Below, one piece after another: positions 6,909 to 11,732 of a DNA stretch of 11,732 nucleotides (the stretch's first letter is position 1; every line of letters starts with the position of its first letter). The DNA is from an uncultured Burkholderiales bacterium (GTDB lineage Bacteria; Pseudomonadota; Gammaproteobacteria; Burkholderiales; Burkholderiaceae_E). The DNA is taken from NCBI GenBank assembly GCA_903898725.1, contig CAIUGQ010000707.1:1-11732 (forward strand), given 5' to 3'. The position numbers were made by a program, and so were the translations under genes. The notes under the pieces were generated by a model. The model was not told the origin of the DNA. It did not search any database and was given only the letters and a program-made list of their open reading frames with translations.

Positions 6909-6946
6909 ACTCTTCCACTGACGCAGACGGACCAGGAGGTCGGACC

Positions 6947-8047
6947 ATGTCGGACATCGGGCGTCGGGATCACCTGCAGCGCTCTGCAGCCCAGCTTCCG
7001 GTTTCGGCGTATTTCGATCAGACGCTGTACCAGCGCGAGATCGAGCTACTGTTCAGGAAAGGCCCCGGCTACATCGGCCACGAGCTGATGGTGCCGAACA
7101 CGGGCGACTACTTCGCACTCCCGGCCGAGAAGGAGGGCCGGCTGCTCGTGCGGGGGGAACAGGGCCTCGAGCTCCTGTCGAACGTCTGCCGTCACCGGCA
7201 GGCGGTGATGCTCAACGGCCGCGGCAACGCCGCGCAGATCGTCTGTCCGCTGCACCGATGGACCTACGACCTGCAGGGGCAGCTGCTCGGCGCGCCGCAC
7301 TTCGACGAGCAGCCCTGCCTGAACCTCGGCCGCAGCCCGCTGCAGAACTGGAAGGGCCTGCTGTTCAGCGGCGAGCGGGACGTGGCCGCCGACCTCGCCC
7401 GCATGGGCGCGGGCAGCGAACTCGACTTCTCGGGCTACATGCTCGACCACGTCGAGGTGCACGAGTGCGCCTACAACTGGAAGACCTTCATCGAGGTCTA
7501 CCTCGAGGACTACCACGTCGAGCCGTTCCATCCGGGTCTCGGGAAGTTCGTCGAGTGCGGTGACCTGAGCTGGGAGTTCGGCGACTGGTGGTCGGTGCAG
7601 ACCGTGGGCGTGCACCGCGGGCTGGTCAAGCCGGGCAGCGAGGTCTATCGCCGCTGGCACGACGAGGTCCTGAAGTTCCGCGGCGGGGAACCGCCTCGGC
7701 ACGGCGCGATCTGGCTGACCTACTACCCGAACGTGATGGTCGAGTGGTACCCGCACGTGCTGGTCGTCTCGCACCTGATCCCGAGGGGGCCGGGTCACAC
7801 GACCAACATCGTCGAGTTCTACTACCCCGAGGAGATCGTGCTGTTCGAGCGCGAGTTCGTCGAGGCCGAGCGCGCGGCGTACATGGAGACCTGCGTCGAG
7901 GACGACGAGATCGCGATCCGGATGGACGCGGGCCGCGCGATCCTGCTGGCACGGGGCGAGAACCAGGTCGGTCCGTACCAGAGCCCGATGGAGGACGGCA
8001 TGCAGCACTTCCACGAGTTCCTGCGGGCCCGGCTGGCGCTCGACTGA
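6947..8047 (+). CDS. Rieske non-heme iron oxygenase, alpha subunit
   Basis: This 366-residue protein has a Rieske [2Fe-2S] domain in the N-terminal half with C81-R-H83, 16 residues, then C100-P-L-H103. The catalytic mononuclear iron domain begins at N177-W-K and carries His190 and His195; the third ligand is probably an Asp of E-D-D-E-I near 318-320. The position three residues before His190, which bridges the two metal sites in the family, is Glu187, where aromatic-ring dioxygenases usually have Asp; carnitine- and choline-type monooxygenases have Glu there. No beta subunit, ferredoxin or reductase gene is nearby, so electrons must come from elsewhere. The start is firm: AGGAGGT at 6934-6940, 6 nt before ATG. 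I recall similar genes divergent from xseB in other Burkholderiales; substrate unknown. The permease gene follows after 28 bp. Confidence 0.93.
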   Translation: MSDIGRRDHLQRSAAQLPVSAYFDQTLYQREIELLFRKGPGYIGHELMVPNTGDYFALPAEKEGRLLVRGEQGLELLSNVCRHRQAVMLNGRGNAAQIVCPLHRWTYDLQGQLLGAPHFDEQPCLNLGRSPLQNWKGLLFSGERDVAADLARMGAGSELDFSGYMLDHVEVHECAYNWKTFIEVYLEDYHVEPFHPGLGKFVECGDLSWEFGDWWSVQTVGVHRGLVKPGSEVYRRWHDEVLKFRGGEPPRHGAIWLTYYPNVMVEWYPHVLVVSHLIPRGPGHTTNIVEFYYPEEIVLFEREFVEAERAAYMETCVEDDEIAIRMDAGRAILLARGENQVGPYQSPMEDGMQHFHEFLRARLALD

Positions 8048-8075
8048 CGCGTGACGGCCGAATGAGCGTGGCGCG

Positions 8076-9008
8076 ATGAGCGCGGCCGCCCAGGCAGCCT
8101 GGGCGGTCGCCTCCGCGCTTGCGTTCGCCGCCATGAGCGCGGCGATCAAGCTCGGCTATGCCCGGTACGGCCTGTTCGAACTGGTCTTCTGGCGCAATGC
8201 GCTCGGGGCGGTCGCGGTCGGCGCGTGGGCGCTGGCCGGCGGGCGCCGGCTCACCACGCCGCTGTGGCCGATGCACCTGCGCCGCTCGGCGGCCGGTGCC
8301 TCGTCCATGGTGCTGTGGTTCGCGGCGCTGGCCGCGCTGCCCCTGCCGACCGCCGCGACGCTCGGCAACACCTCGCCGCTGTTCGCCGCGCTCGCGATCG
8401 CCTGGGTCGCACGGCGCAGCGGCGCACCGCCCGATGCGCGCCGGCGCCTGCTCTACGCCGCGGCCGCCTGCGGCTTCGCCGGCGTGCTGCTGGCGCTGCG
8501 GCCGACGCTGGACGGCGCGACCCTGGGCGGCTTCGCGGCCGGCCTGGGCTCGGGGCTGCTGGCGACCTTCGTGTATTTCGAGATGCGCACGCTGGGCGCG
8601 GCCGGCGAGCCGCCCTGGCGGGTGGTGTTCTGGTTCTCGGTGGTGTCGACGGCGGTCGGGCTGGCCGGCATCGCGCTCACCGGCGGCTTCTCTCCGGCGG
8701 GCTGGGCCGGCGTGCCGGTGCTGGTGGCCGTCGCCGGGTTCGCGCTGATCGGCCAGATCTGCATGACGCGCGCGTTCGCCGGCCCCGCGACGATGCTGGC
8801 CGCGAACATGCAGTACACCAACATCGGCTTTGCCGTCGTGATCGGCGCGTTCCTGTTCGACGACACCCTGAGCGCCCGCGAGGGCCTCGGCCTCGCCGTG
8901 ATCGCGGCCAGCGGTGCCTGGGCCACCTGGATCGCCGCACGCGCCGATCCGATCGCCGCGCCACCGGCAACTGACGGCCGACCGGCCGCCCCGAGGATCC
9001 CCCCATGA
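8076..9008 (+). CDS. DMT superfamily transporter (two EamA domains)
   Basis: The 310-residue protein is almost entirely hydrophobic and resolves into about ten membrane helices in two repeats, the EamA pattern. Repeat 1 contains the family-like F-E-L-V-F-W-R-N segment and the L-G-N-T-S-P-L-F helix; repeat 2 ends with A-N-M-Q-Y-T-N-I-G-F-A and a last helix GLAVIAASGAWATW. It is an inner-membrane secondary transporter of metabolites, and the direction and substrate are not deducible from the family alone. Its TGA overlaps the ATG of udh (ATGA, 9005-9008), and it starts 28 bp after the Rieske gene, with no clear ribosome site of its own. The coupling to udh suggests uptake or efflux of uronate or aldarate, which is inference; the family also includes amino-acid and nucleotide-sugar carriers. 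The last 20 or so residues form a Pro/Ala-rich tail. Confidence 0.9.
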   Translation: MSAAAQAAWAVASALAFAAMSAAIKLGYARYGLFELVFWRNALGAVAVGAWALAGGRRLTTPLWPMHLRRSAAGASSMVLWFAALAALPLPTAATLGNTSPLFAALAIAWVARRSGAPPDARRRLLYAAAACGFAGVLLALRPTLDGATLGGFAAGLGSGLLATFVYFEMRTLGAAGEPPWRVVFWFSVVSTAVGLAGIALTGGFSPAGWAGVPVLVAVAGFALIGQICMTRAFAGPATMLAANMQYTNIGFAVVIGAFLFDDTLSAREGLGLAVIAASGAWATWIAARADPIAAPPATDGRPAAPRIPP

Positions 9009-9853
9009 CCGCCCCCCTTCCCCCCGCGCGTCCGCGCGTGCTGCTGACCGGCGCGGCCGGCGACGTCGGGACACGGCTGCGACCGCTGCTGGCGCAGGCC
9101 TACGGCGCGGTGCGCCTGTCGGACGTCGTCGCGCTTCGCACGCCGCTCTCGCCGGGCGAGACCTTCGTGCGCGCCGAACTCTCCGACCCGGCGCAGGTCG
9201 CCGCGATCGTCGAGGACATCGACGCGATCGTGCATCTGGGCGGCTTCTCGGTCGAAGGCCCCTGGGAGACGATCCTGCAGGCCAACATCGTCGGGCTGCA
9301 TGCGCTGTACGAGTCGGCCCTGCACGCCGGCGTCAAGCGCATCGTCTTCGCCTCGTCGAACCATGCGGTGGGGTTCTACCGGCGCGACCGGACGATCGAC
9401 CATGCGGTGCCGCCGCGCCCGGACACCCGATACGGCGTCTCCAAGGCGTTCGGCGAGGCGCTCGGTGCGCTGTATGCCGACAAGCACGGGCTGCGGGTGC
9501 TGAACCTGCGGATCGGCAACGTCGGCGACGCGCCGCTCGATCGGCGCCGTCTGGCGATCTGGATCACGCCCGCCGACCTGATGCAGCTGGTGCGCATCGG
9601 CATCGAGCATCCGACGCTGCGTTACGAAATCGTCTACGGCATGTCCGACAACACGCGGGCCTGGTGGGACAATCGGCGCGCGCACGAGCTCGGCTATCGC
9701 CCGACCGGCCGATCGGAGGATCACGCAGCCGCGATCCTCGCCCGCGAGGAACAGCCCGATCCGGTCGCGGACCGGTTCCAGGGCGGCAGCTACTGCTCGC
9801 AGGAATTCGATCACCCGGATCCCGATACATCGGGCCACGGCGGCGTCGCCTGA
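9005..9853 (+). CDS. udh: Uronate dehydrogenase (NAD-dependent, extended SDR)
   Basis: Uronate dehydrogenase oxidises D-galacturonate or D-glucuronate with NAD+ to the aldaro-1,5-lactone in the cytosol. The 282-residue protein has T-G-A-A-G-D-V-G (G16, G19, G22) for NAD binding, Asp40 at the end of strand 2 (NAD rather than NADP preference), and the Udh-specific string I-V-H-L-G-G-F-S-V-E-G-P at 75-86. It then has I-L-Q-A-N-I-V-G-L, F-A-S-S-N-H (Ser117-His120), Y143-G-V-S-K147 with the catalytic Tyr and Lys, W-W-D-N at 220-223, and R-F-Q-G-G near the C-terminus. These closely follow the Agrobacterium and Pseudomonas enzymes as I recall them. The ATG has GAGGA 7 nt upstream and overlaps the permease stop. 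gci begins 59 bp downstream and carries the next enzymatic function. Confidence 0.92.
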   Translation: MTAPLPPARPRVLLTGAAGDVGTRLRPLLAQAYGAVRLSDVVALRTPLSPGETFVRAELSDPAQVAAIVEDIDAIVHLGGFSVEGPWETILQANIVGLHALYESALHAGVKRIVFASSNHAVGFYRRDRTIDHAVPPRPDTRYGVSKAFGEALGALYADKHGLRVLNLRIGNVGDAPLDRRRLAIWITPADLMQLVRIGIEHPTLRYEIVYGMSDNTRAWWDNRRAHELGYRPTGRSEDHAAAILAREEQPDPVADRFQGGSYCSQEFDHPDPDTSGHGGVA

Positions 9854-9872
9854 GCGCAGGCTGCAAGTCCGT

Positions 9873-9890
9873 GCGACACGACGATGTCGC
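9873..9890. promoter_or_regulatory. Inverted repeat GCGACA-N6-TGTCGC in the udh-gci gap
   Basis: A perfect 6-bp inverted repeat with a 6-bp spacer in the 59-bp gap, 22 bp before the gci ATG and 9 bp upstream of its ribosome site. It could be a regulator site or a small RNA hairpin tuning expression of gci relative to udh. GC-rich repeats of this size can also occur by chance in such a genome. Confidence 0.3.
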
Positions 9891-9912
9891 GCGATCACGA
9901 GGAGGAGACCCC

Positions 9913-11124
9913 ATGCCCCGCATCGCCCGGATCCGTGCGCACGTGCTCGAGGCGCCGCTGTCGGAGCCGTTCGCCTGGTCGTTCACCGAGACCTCGACGC
10001 GCGGCTCGTGTGTCGTCGAGGTGACCACCGAGGACGGCCTCTCGGGCTGGGGGGAATGCATCGGCCCGGCCCGCCTGAATGCCGCGCTGATTCCCGCGTA
10101 TGCGCGGATGCTGGTCGGACAGGACGCGCTCGCGGTCGACCGGCACTGGCTCGCGATGTACAACGGCCTGCGCGACCAGGGCATGAAGGGGCTGGCCCTG
10201 ACCGCGCTGTCGGGCGTGGACGTGGCGCTCTGGGACCTGCGCGGGCGGCATTGGGGCGAACCGGTGTGGCGCCTGATGGGCGGGCGCTTCCGTGACCGCG
10301 TCGCCGCCTACGCCACCGGCACCTACCGCCGCGGCGACGGCTGGCGCACGCTCGAGGCGCGGCGCACCGAGGCACGCTTCGGCGGCGGCGACCCGGACGC
10401 GCTCACGCTCGAGACCCTGCAGTACCTCGTCGACGAGGTGACGGGCTACGCGGCCGAAGGCTTTCGTGCGGCCAAGCTGAAGATCGGCTTCGGCGTCGAC
10501 CAGGACATCGCGCTGATCCGGGCGGTGCGCGAGGCGCTGGGCCCGCGCATCGGCCTGATGCTCGATGCGAACCACGGCTACGACGCCATCGACGCGATCC
10601 GGCTCGGCCGTGCGGTCGCCGATCAGGACATCGGCTGGTTCGAGGAGCCGGTGGTGCCGGACGACCTCGACAGCTACGTGGAGGTCCGACGCGGCCAGCC
10701 GATCCCGGTCGCCGGCGGCGAGACCGAGTTCACCCGCTGGGGCTTTCGCGAGGTGCTCACGCGGCGCGCCATGGACATCGTGCAGCCGGACATCTGCGCC
10801 TGCGGCGGCCTGTCCGAGGCGAAGAAGATCGCCGACATGGCGACCGCCTTCGGCGTGCGCCTCGTGCCGCACGTCTGGGGCACGGGCATCGGGCTGGCGG
10901 CCGCGCTGCAGCTGCACGCGGTGCTGCCGCCCTCGCCGCCACGCCACGATCCGACCGAGCCGGTGCTCGAGTTCGACCGCAGCGAGCATCCGTTCCGGCA
11001 GGCGGTGCTCGCCGCGCCGCTCGAGCACCAGCACGGCGTGGTGCACATCCCGGACGGTCCGGGCCTGGGCGTGGAGATCGATGTCGAGGCGATCGCGCGC
11101 TGGCGCGTCGAGCTCGTCGGATGA
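9913..11124 (+). CDS. gci: D-galactarolactone cycloisomerase (enolase superfamily, mandelate racemase subgroup)
   Basis: Gci converts D-galactaro-1,4-lactone (and D-glucaro-lactone) to 3-deoxy-2-keto-hexarate by a Mg-dependent ring opening and elimination. The 403-residue protein shows the capping domain (W-G-E-C-I-G-P-A-R-L-N-A near 46-57 and L-R-D-Q-G-M-K-G-L-A-L-T-A-L-S-G), then the barrel. The barrel has K188-L-K190 (catalytic base), D218-A-N-H with E244/E245 (F-E-E-P) and E270 (G-G-E-T) as metal ligands, and His320 in V-P-H-V-W-G-T-G. The C-terminal F-R-Q-A-V-L and I-P-D-G-P-G-L-G-V-E-I are shared with Agrobacterium Gci. Relative to that enzyme, as remembered, about 23 residues are inserted around 139-165. 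AGGAGGAG (9900-9907) fixes the ATG. Its stop overlaps the next gene by 4 bp. Confidence 0.9.
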   Translation: MPRIARIRAHVLEAPLSEPFAWSFTETSTRGSCVVEVTTEDGLSGWGECIGPARLNAALIPAYARMLVGQDALAVDRHWLAMYNGLRDQGMKGLALTALSGVDVALWDLRGRHWGEPVWRLMGGRFRDRVAAYATGTYRRGDGWRTLEARRTEARFGGGDPDALTLETLQYLVDEVTGYAAEGFRAAKLKIGFGVDQDIALIRAVREALGPRIGLMLDANHGYDAIDAIRLGRAVADQDIGWFEEPVVPDDLDSYVEVRRGQPIPVAGGETEFTRWGFREVLTRRAMDIVQPDICACGGLSEAKKIADMATAFGVRLVPHVWGTGIGLAAALQLHAVLPPSPPRHDPTEPVLEFDRSEHPFRQAVLAAPLEHQHGVVHIPDGPGLGVEIDVEAIARWRVELVG

Positions 11125-11732
11125 GCGCGCCTGCGCTGCCCTCGCGTGCGCCTCGGCTGCGTGCGCCCGCGGGCACCTGCGACACGCACATGCACTTCTA
11201 TGCCGCGCGTTACCCGCGCCATCCGGACGGCCCCGCGCCGCCCCCGGATGCAACGCCCGCCGAGTACCTGGCACTGATGGCGGCGCTCGGCATCGGGCGC
11301 GTCGTCGTCGTGCAGCCGAATGCCTATGGCGACGACAACCGCTGCACGCTCGATGCGGTCGCCGCGCTCGGCGCCGGGCGGGCCCGCGCGGTGGTCGCGC
11401 TGCGCCCCGACGTCGACGAGGCCGCGCTGCTCGCGATGCATGCGGCCGGTGCGCGCGCGGTCCGCGTGATGGACCTGCCGGGCGGCTTCACGAAGCTCGC
11501 CGCGCTGCACGAGACCGCGGCGCGCGTGGCACCGCTCGGCTGGCACCCGATCGTGCAGCTCGATGGCCGGCAGCTGCCGTACTGGGAGGCGAGCCTCGCG
11601 CGCCTGCCCGGGCCGTACGTCATCGACCACGTCGGCAAGTTCCTCGAGCCGGTCGCCCCCGACGACGCCGCGTTCCGCGCGCTGCTGCGGCTCGTCGAGC
11701 GCGGCAACTGCTGGGTGAAGCTGTCGGCGGCC
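11121..11732 (+). CDS. gli: COG3618 amidohydrolase, probable D-galactarolactone isomerase (3' end cut)
   Basis: The frame is open from ATG 11121 to the right edge, giving 204 of an expected roughly 290-300 residues. The N-terminus has C-D-T-H-M-H-F-Y (D21-T-H23-M-H25), the HxH of amidohydrolases. V-V-V-V-Q-P-N-A-Y-G at 61-70 follows, then A-R-A-V-R-V near 111-116, V-I-D-H-V-G-K at 167-173 and W-V-K-L-S at the edge, all typical of the COG3618 family. In Agrobacterium a member next to gci isomerises D-galactaro-1,5-lactone, the product of Udh, to the 1,4-lactone used by Gci. The 4-bp ATGA overlap with gci and the udh gene upstream support this assignment. Other COG3618 enzymes (for example pyrone-dicarboxylate or fucono-lactone hydrolases) cannot be excluded from the fragment alone. 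Confidence 0.82.
   Translation, partial: MSAPALPSRAPRLRAPAGTCDTHMHFYAARYPRHPDGPAPPPDATPAEYLALMAALGIGRVVVVQPNAYGDDNRCTLDAVAALGAGRARAVVALRPDVDEAALLAMHAAGARAVRVMDLPGGFTKLAALHETAARVAPLGWHPIVQLDGRQLPYWEASLARLPGPYVIDHVGKFLEPVAPDDAAFRALLRLVERGNCWVKLSAA

Larger units (their letters stand above)
6656..6946. other. Divergent intergenic region between xseB and the Rieske oxygenase gene
   Basis: This stretch of 291 bases separates two diverging transcription units and should hold both promoters. It contains two AT-rich islands in otherwise GC-rich sequence, one at 6716-6735 and a T6 tract at 6882-6887. It also has a perfect 6-bp stem with a TTC loop at 6818-6832, a C7/G4 stretch at 6844-6854, and a hairpin at 6891-6908 (6 of 7 pairs, TTTC loop). 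I find no credible small protein gene. Promoter hexamers cannot be placed with confidence for the plus-strand gene. Confidence 0.6.

Noticed and set aside
7626..9898. Long minus-strand open frames opposite the Rieske, permease and udh genes
   Set aside because: They are Arg/Gly/Ala-rich shadow translations opposite genes with clear catalytic motifs.
8914..9912. N-terminal extension of the gci frame reaching back to 8914
   Set aside because: The upstream part overlaps udh in another frame and is Arg/Pro-rich; the strong AGGAGGAG before ATG 9913 and the homologous N-terminus fix the real start.
9895..11274. Minus-strand open frame (459 codons) opposite gci
   Set aside because: The opposite strand encodes a complete enolase-superfamily enzyme with all ligands in place; the antisense product has no motifs.
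1..11732. CRISPR array, tRNA, rRNA, insertion sequence or prophage attachment site
   Set aside because: No regularly spaced repeats, cloverleaf-like sequence, transposase motifs or terminal inverted repeats were seen by eye on either strand.

Overview
This is a very GC-rich, densely coding chromosomal segment that looks like a betaproteobacterium, most likely Burkholderiales. The evidence is gene order: a divergent Rieske oxygenase / xseB-ispA-dxs arrangement followed by folE2 is one I recall from that group, and the protein sequences have a betaproteobacterial character. I see no mobile element, CRISPR array, tRNA or rRNA. All genes read through without frameshifts, and only the first and last are cut by the window edges.

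Layout. (1) 1-2604, plus strand: the C-terminal part of a GNAT acetyltransferase, a YajQ-family nucleotide-binding protein, a Nudix hydrolase of the DUF4743/thiamin-damage family, and a secreted retropepsin-like aspartic protease. (2) 2654-6655, minus strand: a tight operon xseB-ispA-dxs-folE2, joining exonuclease VII small subunit, farnesyl diphosphate synthase, DXP synthase (MEP isoprenoid pathway) and the type IB GTP cyclohydrolase of folate synthesis. It converges on the protease gene over a 49-bp gap that holds a GC-rich palindrome. (3) 6656-6946: the divergent promoter region. (4) 6947-11732, plus strand: a single-component-looking Rieske oxygenase alpha subunit, a 10-TM DMT/EamA permease, then uronate dehydrogenase (udh), D-galactarolactone cycloisomerase (gci) and the start of a COG3618 amidohydrolase that is probably D-galactarolactone isomerase (gli).

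The most informative region is udh-gci-gli. Together these encode the front half of the oxidative hexuronate pathway: Udh oxidises D-galacturonate (or D-glucuronate) to the aldaro-1,5-lactone, Gli converts the 1,5-lactone to the 1,4-lactone, and Gci opens and dehydrates the lactone to 3-deoxy-2-keto-hexarate. The later steps (a KdgD-type dehydratase/decarboxylase and alpha-ketoglutarate semialdehyde dehydrogenase) are not in the window and may lie beyond the right edge. The DMT permease overlaps udh by 4 bp and is a candidate substrate transporter.

I do not see a wholly new system. The items most worth follow-up are the permease-udh coupling, the Rieske oxygenase with a Glu at the bridging position and no visible partners, the insertion in Gci, the thiamin-related Nudix near the thiamin-diphosphate enzyme Dxs, and several short inverted repeats in intergenic regions.
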